This document shows, in pieces, positions 13,712 through 24,543 of a DNA stretch of 64,000 nt (position 1 is its first letter; every line of letters starts with the position of its first letter). A program made the translations under genes and the position numbers. Location of the stretch: NCBI GenBank assembly GCA_000320545.1, contig ADNK01000342.1:53504-117503 (forward strand), read 5' to 3'. Below the pieces are notes generated by a model. It was not told the origin of the DNA, searched no databases, and saw nothing but the letters and a program-made list of their open reading frames with translations. This DNA comes from Bigelowiella natans CCMP2755. Lineage: Eukaryota; Cercozoa; Chlorarachniophyceae.

Positions 13712-14222
13712 TAGTAGTAGTAGTAGAATACGTACGATATATTACGTATGAGCAACCATCGCTGCCAGCCATTTACTATTCTACTACTACTACTACCACA
13801 AGTACGGTATATTGTTGACACGCTATCAATAAAGTCAACAAAAAGATTTAGGTTGCACAATAAGAGTATCAACTTTAAGCTCCAGTAGTAGTAAAGATGA
13901 AGAGTCTTTCGATGTATCCATTCAACACATTGAGGAAAAATCCATAAATTCCTGCTGGTAATTTGTTCTTTTCAGGAGGGTTCTACTGTGCTAAAATCGA
14001 TACTCCTAAGAAGGTAATCTAGTAAATGTCTCGTCAATTTTTTGCTATCCCATTCTCCTATAGGTGCATATATTCATTTCTTTCTGAACGTTTTTTTGAA
14101 CGTTTGCATGCAAGTAAATAACCTCCCTCTCATCTCCTACGCCTTATTTACTACACACTTCTTGTTGTGTCCAGTCTGGAGGAATTCTTGCAACAATTAA
14201 ATCTTTCTTCGGCGGCAAGTGA
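9905..14222 (+). CDS. NDK-like protein with circularly permuted nucleoside diphosphate kinase halves
   Basis: Nineteen exons, all phase-consistent, give 379 residues: 9905-9982, 10066-10156, 10274-10369, 10560-10600, 10666-10725, 10823-10847, 11021-11072, 11194-11242, 11452-11499, 11630-11675, 11966-12010, 12153-12213, 12367-12493, 12775-12834, 12925-12975, 13168-13234, 13603-13659, 13976-14013, 14175-14222. The N-terminus (MFARTFRVPASKIKQFAKK, then an Ala/Gly-rich hydrophobic stretch) suits organelle targeting or a signal anchor. Residues ~55-135 match the C-terminal half of NDK: FRGKVLGATDPKKA resembles the VMLGxTNPxxA segment, and NTGDNGVHASASPFE resembles the catalytic NxxHGSDS segment, with His kept. 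Residues ~200-270 match the N-terminal half: AYVFVKPHAV resembles FIAIKPDGV, then LIDQHYY. The halves are therefore in reversed order. A third copy-like motif, FGGGFYCAKID, ends the protein near a Lys-rich tail. Classical NDK activity is not assured. The motifs suggest a family of NDK-like proteins; I infer no specific pathway. Confidence 0.9.
12611..12703. repeat. (TA)n and (CT)n microsatellites in an NDK-like intron
   Basis: A long TA run is followed by a CT run inside the intron between the exons ending 12493 and starting 12775. The CT tract sits on the 3' side of the intron and may double as polypyrimidine tract for the acceptor at 12774. Similar intronic runs occur in most genes of the window. 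Confidence 0.95.
13478..13727. repeat. Compound C/CT/GT tract and (AGT)n tract flanking NDK-like exon 17
   Basis: A poly-C, (CT)n and (GT)n compound tract precedes the 57-base exon 13603-13659. An interrupted (AGT)n tract of about 60 bases begins right at its donor site, so the exon is bracketed by microsatellites. Confidence 0.93.
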
Positions 14223-15469
14223 TTTCTGTGACCGTGGCGAACAACGCGTCGAAGAATCGAATGTGGCAGCGAGCAAACAAGCACATCGTGAGTTTGTGTT
14301 GAGCCATTGCGTGCATGTGAACAGAACCAGAAACAGAGTCCGTTGAAGCAATTGTTGTTGAGCATGTGTCGCTTTTATTTTGCGAGACGGATGCAATTGA
14401 TCAATTAAACTTGTCAAATGGTCATATGGTCATCCTCATGCAGCTGTGCAATGCAGCGGCCACAACGCTAGTATTCAATCTGTTGGTCTCCGCCGTGATG
14501 TCTAGCAATGCTTTGGATTTGTGGCCAGCGCAAACCACAATCGTGTGAATTGCATGTCCCATGTCCTCGCCGCTAGCTCGCCATCGGCCTGGAATCACAT
14601 TTGCCATTCACGCACGCACGTGATGCACTCAAGCAAGTTCATGCACAAGACGTGCAACATCAATTGTTGACCGTGGCAACGCATGCGCGCACGCCGGTGC
14701 GCATGCACTGCGCTTGCGTGCTGGCGTGCATGTGACTGGTCGTGCACGCAAGTGCATTTTGCACGTTTTGATCCGCTGACCTGCTTGCTAGCTTGCCAGA
14801 CACGGGCGTCTCCGGACGTGACCACCTGTTCGTTCCCCGCAGCCATGTGGCAGCACCAAGTCAACAGCTGGCAAATGTGGCACGAGTCATTGAGCCGAAA
14901 CCAATCACCAATTGGAACCACTTGACCAAGAGCAAGTTTTCAGACAGAACACGCTCAACGAGGGGGAAGTGAAGAGGCGGTTGGAAGCCCTGATGAAAAA
15001 AGCACAAGCTCTCCTGAGGAAACCCCTCTTAGCTCTGTTCACTTTTGCGTCCGGAGACCACCAGACCTGCGTTCCAAGTGCACCAACATTTGGTCTCGTG
15101 TCCCGTGAAAGAACATGAACAATGAACAATGAATTAACCCTAACCCTAACCCTAACCCCCCGCCCATCACCGCATCGGCGAAAGAATTGCTCCCATTGTG
15201 CTCATCACATCAAGTGGATGGTAATTTGCTGTCGCAATGGAGAAAATGCCCTCAATTTCAAGTTCTAAATGTGGTGATATCCTTGTCGCTCGACCATCTC
15301 GGAGGGACAAATTTAAGTGTTCGAACCCTGGTCCAGCAGCAACTCCCATCAGCATTTCGACACCTATGCACAGGAGGGGGATGCATTATTAGCGACATAT
15401 AACTACGACACTGGAACACTTTTGCTAAATCGGTTCTATCAACAGAGTATAATTTCCCCAAAGTAGAAA
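14223..15469. other. 3'-flank tetramer island with short telomere-like repeat
   Basis: No gene is seen between the NDK-like and CobW genes, which are in tandem. Bases ~14280-14910 are rich in TGCA, CATG and GCGC words, such as gcatgcgcgc, and have no microsatellite. This composition recurs downstream of other gene ends. The segment also holds the TAACCC repeats listed separately. The last 300 bases lead to the CobW ATG without recognisable signals. Confidence 0.6.
15135..15158. repeat. Interstitial telomere-like repeat (TAACCC)4
   Basis: Four perfect TAACCC units, read as TTAGGG on the minus strand, sit inside unique intergenic sequence and are followed by a short C run. TTAGGG is the telomere unit of many protists, fungi and animals. 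Genes continue on both sides, so this is not a chromosome end. It could mark a healed break or an insertion by telomerase. Confidence 0.9.
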
Positions 15470-16556
15470 ATGGCGGAAGGAGGTCGTACGCCGGTAACCA
15501 TTATCAGCGGATTTCTTGGGAGCGGTAAGACAACGCTGCTCAAGCACCTGCTTGAGAATACGGAGGATTTGAAGATCGCACTAATCGTCAATGACATGGC
15601 AGAGCTGGTAATTTGAATGACTAGTAGACAGTAGGTAGATATCATCGGCATTGCTGATCCTACCGACTCTTCACGCCGTAGAACATAGATGCGGCTCTTG
15701 TTCGAAAGAAGGGGGCAGAACTTTCGAAGATGGAAGGTACCACGCTTGCAGAATCATATCGAAAGCGTCTGTAGATGATTCAGTTTATACCCGAAAATGA
15801 GAACATGTTGAATCTGAGAATGGGGGATTGCTCATCATCATGTTACTACTCAGGCGAGGACGGGAAGATGGTGGAACTTGACAACGGGTAAATGGTGAAT
15901 AAGTAGAGAATCACACGCACATACGTAGAGAGAGATACAGAGATCCGGGCGGGGGAGGGGGTAGGGGAAGGTGCTCGGGCAGGGAGAAAGACACATGTTT
16001 TCGAGGTAATCACAGTTGATATGATCTACTATTTATAGATGTATCTGCTGCTCTCTGAAACCGAACATGGTCAAAGAAGTCTCGAGGTAGTAATGGAAAT
16101 AGTAGCAGCATCGGCAACAGAAGTTTCAGAAGCCATGATAGTTGGTGTGGGTTTGTAGCGCCATATGATAAACGTCACCCATCGTTGTGGCAGTGCCTAA
16201 TCTCTATTCTGATTATTCGTAGGCTATCCAAGGCAGCTAAATTCGACTATATCGTCATCGAATCATCCGGTCATAATTTCATCTACACCAAAGTTAGAGA
16301 AACTCGCAATTAATTCTGACACAAACAAAAACATGATTGTGGGTGTGTGCTGCACTGTTATATTTCACACTCACTACTTCGATCCCGCAAAGCTATTAAT
16401 CCCTTCGGTTATCCTGGCAGGAATCTGCGAGCCAATGCCCATAGCTCAAGTGTTCTTTGAAGATCAGGATGATACTGAAGATGAAGCGCATGAAAGAAGC
16501 AACTTCGGCACGCAAAAAGCGCTCGAGATGCTCGGAGACCTTGCTAGGTGAGCAAA

Positions 16557-16595
<39 letters not shown>

Positions 16596-17079
16596 GTGTT
16601 GATTGTGAGGTGAATAAGTGTGAATTCATTATCAATATTTGTTTTTCTCCTGTGAGCATTCTCTCCTTCCTATCCCCCTTCTTCTTCTCCTCCTCTTCTT
16701 CATCTTCATCTTCTTCTCTTCCTCTCAGGCTCGACACAATGGTAACAGTGGTAGATGCTACGAGATTCTGGGAGAATATAAACAGCCTCAAGACAATTAT
16801 GGAGCACTACGGAAAGGATAAAATATCAGATACTGAGGTAGTAGCGTTTATATGAAGATTCATTGTTGTAGCAACAAGATTGCTATGATTGAAATGCTAC
16901 CGTCGTCAAATGTGAAGAAGTAGTAGTTGTAGTAGTAGTAGCAGTATTTGTATTCAGAATCACAACTAGTAATTAGGCAATAATTTTAGTAATAACGATA
17001 ATAATAAGAAAAATAATACTTCGGAGTAGTACTGGTAGTCATCACTTGTGTTTGTTCAATTTTTCCGTCTCATTTCACA

Positions 17080-17120
<41 letters not shown>

Positions 17121-19296
17121 ATGCGCTGCTGCTCTATTTGCTTAGGAAGGGAGGCGCTCAATAGCCGAGCTGTTGGTGGACCAAGTGGAATTTGTACTAC
17201 CTTCGAGAACTCACTCAAACTATTGAAGAAGAACACGAAGAATAACGCGCTTTCTCGTTTTCGCTTGAAGAAGCAGATGCACAGTACTAATACCATCCAA
17301 ATAAAATGTAGGCAAACGTCATCCTCATCAACAAAGCTGATCTGATGGATAAGGATAAAAAGCAATTTAACCAAGTTAAAGGTGCGTTGGTTCTTTGATG
17401 CTCATCAGACAATATCAGCGCTGTATACGTGGAATGGTGGATGAAATGGATGAACTATATGTTGTTGTTTTTATGCAGATATCGTGAAAGCTCTAAATCC
17501 AGACGCTGTCTCGCTAGAAACAACATACTCAAAGGTATTATTAGCTTCTCTTCATGTTTCCTCCTCGTGTCAGTATGATGTTGCTTGTGTTAAGATCCGT
17601 ATATTATGTGTTATGTGTGTGTGTGCGTGTGTGCGCGCGCGTGCGCGCATATATGCATGGGAAGCATATTGTAGCAGTACATTGTGCGTTGTTATTACGA
17701 CGTTAAAGAACATCATCACCATTAGGTGAAACCGAGCCAGGTTTTATCTACAGGTGTGACATGACAAGGAGTGAGAATCTTGATGATAGGATGACGATGA
17801 CGATAATGATGATGATGATAATGATGATGTGCCTAAATTACAACATAATAATGACAATAACAATAGTAGTAATATATATCATTATACTGTTGTAGCAATT
17901 ACCATCAACCAGTAGCAACGATCGTAGCATTGTATTGATGGTCAACGTCTATCGTGTACTTGCTACCACCATCATCTATACAGGACTCTTTGATTTAGAA
18001 AAAGCCCGTGTGGGGTCAGGCTGGGCAAGGGTATCCTTCTTCCAACAATATGTAGATGTGTGAAAGAACAAATCAATCTCTGCGAAAGATGTGTTCTCGT
18101 ATCTATCGTCTGATGTGGCGGTGTTTGATGTATTTGATGCCGCCATATTGCGACCTAATCTTGTATTGCCATAACAACGGATCTGGCCTTAGGCCTTACA
18201 GGAAGAGGAAGAGGCTGCTGCTGATGAGAAGGAGAGCAGCAGCAGCACCAATACGACGAACATGAAGAAGAAGAAGAAGATAAAAGGTCCTTTTATTACA
18301 GAAATAGATGTTCCTTGCTACTATCGCTGCAGCAAGCGGCGGTGATTTTGGTGGTGCTGAGGAAAGAGAAGGAGAGAGGAGTGCAAGAGGAAGGAGGATA
18401 AGGAGGAGGAGGAGGAGGAGGAGGAGGAGGCAAAAAATCGTATATTTATGATTTCAACCACATGGCCAGGCATCAAGCAAGAGATATTCTGAGAATTATG
18501 TGTCATTTTCATGAAATTGATGGAATCTTGCTTCTTTTTCTTCTTCTTCTTCTTCCTTTATCCATTGACATTTATAGAGGACGATGAAGGGCCTAATAAT
18601 GCAAAGGAGAGCATCCACCACCACCATCACCATCACCATCACCGTCAGCAGCAGCAGCAGCAGCAGCAACAACAACAACAACACAACCACCATCATGGTG
18701 ACCACTATGGAATAAAGTCCTTCATTTATAGAAGAAGGTAAAGCTGTCTAGTAGAAAGGAAGACAACAACAACAATAACAACAACGATTTCATTCTTTCG
18801 ATGTATAAAAATAAGGCGGCCTTTCCACCCCCAACGACTATTTGGCCTCCTCGATGCAAAGAAGGGCATTAATGGTACTACCGCTAGTCGTACAATGATG
18901 AAAACTAATACGCTATCTACTCAAGAGTCGGAAGATGGTTTTCTTCCCCCCCCTCCACCCCATTCCTCCCCCTCTTCTCAAACGCAAACTGAATTACATG
19001 AGGGCTGTGCACTATAGCCTCAGCAGCAGCAGCAAGTTGTCGTGATCCTCATCATCGTCTATATCATCGACCAACATGTAATGATAAATACTAGGATCGC
19101 TGAGATCTAAGGGTTTTTGCTGGATGGCTTCTCGTCATTCGGTAGTAGTAGTAATAGATGTTGCAATGATATAGTATAAGGAGTAATAGCGAAAATGTAC
19201 AATTGTATGTGCAAATGAGTGCGTGTGCGTGTTTGTTAGGGGAGATCGTCGCATCGAATTGGTGATAATTGGTGTAGATATGGATCAAGAGGTTGC

Positions 19297-19330
<34 letters not shown>

Positions 19331-19541
19331 CGTAGTAGTCGTAGTAGTGGTGGTGGCGGCGGCGGTGGTGGTAATAGTGGTGCCTGTGAAGATAACACGA
19401 ACTATGCTTATCTTTTCATCTCTTTTTCTAACATTATTTTCTAGTTTTTACCATCATCATGTTCTTTATGAAGCACTTTTAATCTTTCTTTTAGTTTGCA
19501 CTCTCTTAACCAGCCGCTAACTCACTCACACACACACACAC

Positions 19542-19580
<39 letters not shown>

Positions 19581-19588
19581 TATTTACA

Positions 19589-19631
<43 letters not shown>

Positions 19632-19869
19632 TTAGTATCAATCAATCTTCTTTCTCTTTCTGAAATAGGCGATTGAAAAGGAATTGGATGTATGTCTTTT
19701 GAATGACGAGGAGATGAAAGCAGGACCAGAGGTACGTAGAAATGAGATCAATTCATCGGATTTGACTCTTGTAGTAAAGTGAAATGATGCGGTGTAGGCC
19801 TGGGGCAAATACGTTGACACGTTCCCGGCTTTCGATGGCGACGACAGCGAGGACGATGCTGATGAGTGA
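15470..19869 (+). CDS. CobW/COG0523-type GTPase metallochaperone with low-complexity insert
   Basis: P-loop G3E GTPase, a family that delivers Zn, Co or other metals to target proteins. Exons: 15470-15607, 15682-15736, 15854-15887, 16039-16086, 16223-16269, 16421-16547, 16729-16837, 17146-17193, 17313-17382, 17479-17534, 17726-17753, 17984-18030, 18202-18286, 18578-18737, 18816-18874, 19095-19141, about 19240-19291, 19669-19731, 19798-19869. Visible motifs: Walker A GFLGSGKT (residues 14-21), the metal-binding CxCC motif as GCICC (76-80), YIVIESSG, the base-specificity motif NKAD, and CobW C-terminal signatures [42 protein letters not shown] and [16 protein letters not shown]. An acidic, Lys-rich, His-rich (9 of 9) and Gln-rich stretch encoded by exons 18202-18286 and 18578-18737 splits the C-terminal domain. 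Between WMASRH and GDRRIEL about 50 residues usual for the domain are absent and the splice phase fails, so this part may be damaged or mis-modelled. Confidence 0.88.
19298..19627. repeat. (AGT)n, GGC-rich, (CA)n(GA)n and (TA)n microsatellites in a CobW intron
   Basis: The intron between the exon ending 19291 and the one starting 19669 is almost entirely repeats: an AGT/GGC stretch at 19298-19380, CA/GA runs near 19530-19577, and a TA run near 19590-19627. Confidence 0.93.
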
Positions 19870-20468
19870 TTGTTTATTGAAAAGAATACATAGACCTACT
19901 GAATGATGACGTACATTCGAATTCAACTCATCGAAACAAGTTTTTTGATTTATACCTGTCGTAGTTTATTTAGCTACTATTGAGTGATATAATTGCAAAG
20001 CCATGCACGCACGCACGCACCACACGCGCAACCTAGCAAGGTTATTTTTTGCGCATTCATATGCGGTCGCAGTATCTGATTGCATGAGCCTCTCGACTGT
20101 CCGCACATTTGGATTCAACATGTCACATATAGCATAGCGTTGACCGTTGCTCTCATTGTAAGTCAGTGCACATATGGCGTGTACGTGCCAAGATCATTTC
20201 TCCAGTAAGTACGCACGCGTCAAGTGGAGGTACATGTAGTCTACTAGATCGTGCTTTTTCCGCTGCGCCTGGCAGCAACTATTAACGTTGTGTGGCAACC
20301 GATTTGAGGAAATGTTGCCGGTGATAATGATGATGCATTTGAATGCTATTCGTTGGACATGGAAGGTTAGAATGTAATCTCTAGATGTGGGTACTCCTCA
20401 ACTGTAGTAGAAATTAAACTCGATATGTTGCTTGACTATTTCTTACATCTTACATAGCGTGCACTATC
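19870..20468. other. Convergent 3'-3' gap with tetramer island
   Basis: The CobW gene (+) and the carboxypeptidase gene (-) end facing each other. Bases ~19990-20330 contain repeated gcacgcacgc words, CTAG and GCATG, and lack microsatellites other than the short ACGC run. No gene is seen. Confidence 0.55.
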
Positions 20469-20708
20469 TCACTTCTGCTCAAGATTCAGAATATCCAGGT
20501 TCATGTCGAGTAGAGCATTTACCCAATTACTTAATGTGCCATCGTACGCGGATTGCGTGATTGGGTTGAACGAACTTAGACATTGTTGGGCGATGTTGCT
20601 GGCTGGGGGGGGGAAGGCGGAGCCAACCCAGTATCTTTCTACCTCTGGTGTCGAAGTTGTTATACGAAGGCGACGATTGGAATGTTGGACAACATCACGG
20701 AGGGATTC

Positions 20709-20739
<31 letters not shown>

Positions 20740-21096
20740 TGAGGAAGATTCAAGGCTACTTTACCACCTTTTCTGTGGGAAGAAGAAGCTGATGAGGCAA
20801 GAGAGGAAGTGGAGGAGGAGGAGGAGGAGGAGGAGGAGGAGGACCGAAATCGTGGTGGTGTATTGTGTACAAAACATGACCGTCCCAAGGATTGATCCTG
20901 ATAATTATCACCCTCTTCTGCCTTTTCTTCTTCCAAACTATTCCCTCTTGTTGTCACGTTTTGGATATTGCTCACTTGGGAGGAGGGGGAGGAGGGCGAC
21001 AAGGAGGAAGATGAAGGAGAACTTTTGATTTCAAGGTATGCGTCCAAATTGGGAGCGTTTGCATAGCCTAAGTATCATTCAATGATGACGATAGTA

Positions 21097-21138
<42 letters not shown>

Positions 21139-21148
21139 AAGAAAGAGA

Positions 21149-21183
<35 letters not shown>

Positions 21184-21570
21184 CACCGCACCAGGCTTGG
21201 TTTACATGAAAGGGAGAAGCAACATGAAGGGTCAGTAGCAAGATCGACCAATATGTTGTTGTTATTGCTGCTGCTGCTGCTGCTGCTCAAACTTCGGTAG
21301 ATAAACATATGATGACTACTACTGCTACTACCCTACTCTACTACTCCGACGACTACAACAATTAAACAAGGGAAATAATAGTACTAATGCAATCAGCTCC
21401 TACCCTACCTAATGCTGCGTTGGGGTCATAAATTTCGAGTCCAAATGCATATTTTGTGCGAACCTTACGATTGACGAGATTGCGTAAATGTAGGTACTCA
21501 TCATATGATGATAAGTAACAACGATATTGTCGAAATCATGCACACATAGACACAAAGCCAAACGCGCATA

Positions 21571-21610
<40 letters not shown>

Positions 21611-24543
21611 GAGAGAGAGAGAGAGAGAGAGATGCAGAGCGAGAAAGAGAGAGAGAAGGGAGAGGGGAAGCGAGGGATAATAGCTTTGATGTAGGGAAGA
21701 GAGATCACATCTCATCTCGTGGAAGTGAGGCCAGTAGCAGCCTACCTTATCGTACACAAAATCTAAACAAGTCCCAGGACACAAGTAGCCAAGTTCTCGC
21801 CCTGCAGGCCCTAGAATGATGGGGGGGGGGGGGGGGGGGTATAGGTGGTAATTAGAATCGTAAAAGAAGAGTTTACAGTGTTGATAGTTCCTATTACTAC
21901 CGTTTGCACATCTGCAGTATTTCTGGTTATTCGTCTGCAATACTTGAAGCATTTCGTATACATTGCTGGGCAACCCTTGAGGAAGGTGGTCTTCTGATAG
22001 AGAAGGAGGAAGTTCTAGAAGGACACGGGCATTCTCTTGCTCCTCGCCCCCCCCCTCCTCCTGTAAAAGGGAGGAGGAGGAGGAGGAGGAGGAGGAGGAG
22101 GAGGAGGAAGAAGAAGAAGACGGTGCACCAGGAAATTCCTCGGAATAAGCATGCGGAGTGTACATCCCTTTATACAATAACCACAAGAAGAAGAAGAAGA
22201 AGAAGAAGAAGAAGAAGAAGATGATGATGATGATGATGAAGATGAAGAAGGTGGTTAAGAGGGTCACCAAGACGACGATTGAGTTACAAGAATTTGACTA
22301 TTTATATGTATTCATACATATCCCTTGGGAGGATACAATCATCAATTTCCATGTTCATTTCCACTTTTCGTATTTTTCTCATCATCATAACCACAACCAC
22401 CAGCAGCACGAGCAGCAGCACCAGCTACCATCAGCGCGCATTGTTGTACCTAGCACTCCACTGTGCACGGTAAAAAAGATGTCAGGAGGGTCTTGAGTCA
22501 CGGATTCTCTTAATATCATCGTTTCGGACTCCGAAAAGCTTGAGTCTCCGCTCGTTCCGTCCCTATTGAGAGGAGAGAAAAGTCAACGATTAAGAGGAGA
22601 TACAGAGGATGACAAGATCAGTGATACCACCAGCAAAAGCAGCTACAAGTAACACTTTTCCATCTTCAGAATACGTTATAATTACCCAGTATGACTACCA
22701 CACCATCTCATGCATTCAACGAAAGAGCAACTATTAGTAACCGTTTAAGATTATCAGCTTCTCTGTCGTCATCTCCTTCTGCAGCAATGGGCGTTCGAAT
22801 CTGTGCCATAATTTGTGATAACACATATCTTATACTGCACATATTGGCAATGCATGTTGCTTGGTGTTACGTGATGACTGCCAAAACACCAAAACAAAAC
22901 GCCTAATGTTTGAGTAAACTAACCCAATGATCGTCCCAATTGCGATTTAAGTCCACCCCCCTCCCATTTGCTCTGGCCAACCAAAACAATAACACCACAT
23001 TAGTGATATTATGTGGAGTGATCAAGAAAACAAGTTAATGCTGTCCATAGTTTAATTGTCGCCGTTATTTATGGGAAGAATACTCTCTATCACTTAACAT
23101 TAGGCTCCTCCCCCCCCACCGAAATGCCATTCGCCAAATACCTCCAGCAATATTTCCCGTCGCGCTCTATTTTGGCCCTCCCTTCACACGAAACAAATCC
23201 AATTTACCAACACACACGCAAACACACACACCACACACATACACACACACACACACGTTTTGGTGTCATCTGAAATGAAACTCGTGCGAATAGTGTGTAG
23301 TAGACAAAGATTTCCCCTTCCGCGCCCCCACTATCTTTTATCAAGTTACTGATGTGTATATTGAGATCAGTACCTTTTACGTTAACGACGGGGTAAATCT
23401 TGAAGCTGAATGCAAGTGTAGTATTATAAGTGAGATCACATGGTAACAACTATGCTTCCAATGACTACTGATCTAGTGTCTTACTACTACAACAACATTG
23501 ATATATTAGAATACTACAGATATTATAACCATGATGTTCATTATCCTCGTCTTCTCTCAAATTATAAATTTAGAATAATATCTCGATTAAAAAAGATTTG
23601 GAATTTCATCAATTTTGTGGTCGTGTAACATGTTTACCTGATACTATTTAAGACCCTTTGAACTCTTTTATCATTGCCGTTGTTGCAAAGGTACTGGTAA
23701 AGTAATAGATAATCATGATCAAGTTGAATAATATAGACAATGTTATGCTCTTCCTTACTTCGTCTTTGCTACCTTCACAAAAGCCAGCCCGAGTTCGGGG
23801 GAGATGAGTTCTCTAGCATGCTCACCAAAAATGAGAAGGGAATTTAATTTCGCCTCTCGATTCTGGCTTTGTGAGGATGACATGGAAGCGTCAATTTCTG
23901 CTAGAGAGCCCTCGATTTCAGAAGAATTGGTGTTACTGTTTTCATTCTTTGCCTCCTGGCTACTGGCTTGAAGCTCAAGTCGAAAGACCTTCATGTTGAT
24001 GGAGACAGAAAAATCTCAAGCTCTTAACATATATAGTTGAATTGCCAGACAGAAGGACAAATTCTTAATATGTGTTAACATTTTTACACCGGATAAGTCA
24101 GTAACATACATCAACCTAGGAAGATATTACAGGTAAAGTTGTGTTTTGAAGTGTCTCTTGTTCCACTGTGAGATAGGAGCAGCTATTTGTGAGTTCTAGC
24201 GCCTCCTGAAGTAGTTACGTAGGTAATGTGTGGTAGGTAAGGGTTATCACGTCGATCCTCTTGCAACACAAAACCACTGGTCCTACCTTGATTATCTGCT
24301 CTGTTGTATGATAGAGATCACCGATTGAAGCCGAATCATAGAGTTCTGAAGTATCCTTACTCCTTGAGAGCGATGAACCGTAATTTCTCCCGGAATTCTA
24401 GCGGCACAATTGATAATGTAGGGGCACGATTAATTTTGTTTTTGCACTAGTTTCTCTTCCTTAGATAGTAACAGTACCTGTTTCGAGCAGCCGAAACCCA
24501 AAAATAAAAGCCAGCTGCAGAGCTGAAGCTGCAACCCCAGCAT
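20469..24543 (-). CDS. Secreted M14 family zinc carboxypeptidase with Ser- and His-rich insertions
   Basis: Fourteen minus-strand exons give 594 residues: 24478-24543, 24287-24397, 24131-24205, 23773-23988, 23638-23693, 23374-23405, 23142-23181, 22920-22972, 22742-22778, 22450-22562, 21901-22167, 21746-21810, 21409-21463, 20469-21067. Residues 1-22 form a signal peptide with core WLLFLGFG. The M14 active site is intact: zinc ligands in EHARE (H141, E144), VDLNRNW (205-211, substrate-binding Asn/Arg), zinc ligand H262 in VHSG, and the catalytic Glu E387 in YAFGLEIYD. GMYTPHAYS, GPAGRELGYLCPGTCLD and FNPITQ also match the family. A Ser run of about 17 plus acidic residues follows HAYSEEFPG, and the last exon carries Ser and His runs before the closing CxxxFNP segment. 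The 22920 donor (GTTTAC) was chosen on phase; 22924 fits the donor consensus better but breaks the frame. It should trim C-terminal residues from peptides in the secretory route or outside the cell. Confidence 0.92.
22073..22220. repeat. (GGA)n and (AGA)n tracts at a carboxypeptidase exon edge
   Basis: GGA repeats at 22073-22109, on the coding minus strand TCC, encode the poly-Ser run. AGA repeats at ~22185-22220 lie just upstream, in the intron beside the exon whose start is at 22167. The same trinucleotide expansion class spans coding and intronic sequence. Confidence 0.9.

Noticed and set aside
13239-13751. Long frame rich in Ser, Leu and Val runs
   Set aside because: It reads through microsatellites in introns of the NDK-like gene; only the 57-base exon at 13603-13659 is supported.
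15135-15158. Telomere end of a chromosome
   Set aside because: Only four units, with genes on both sides.
18895-19014. Candidate Pro-rich exon of the CobW gene after 18874
   Set aside because: It ends in an in-frame stop, while direct splicing from 18874 to 19095 keeps phase and restores the family motif LRSKGFCW.
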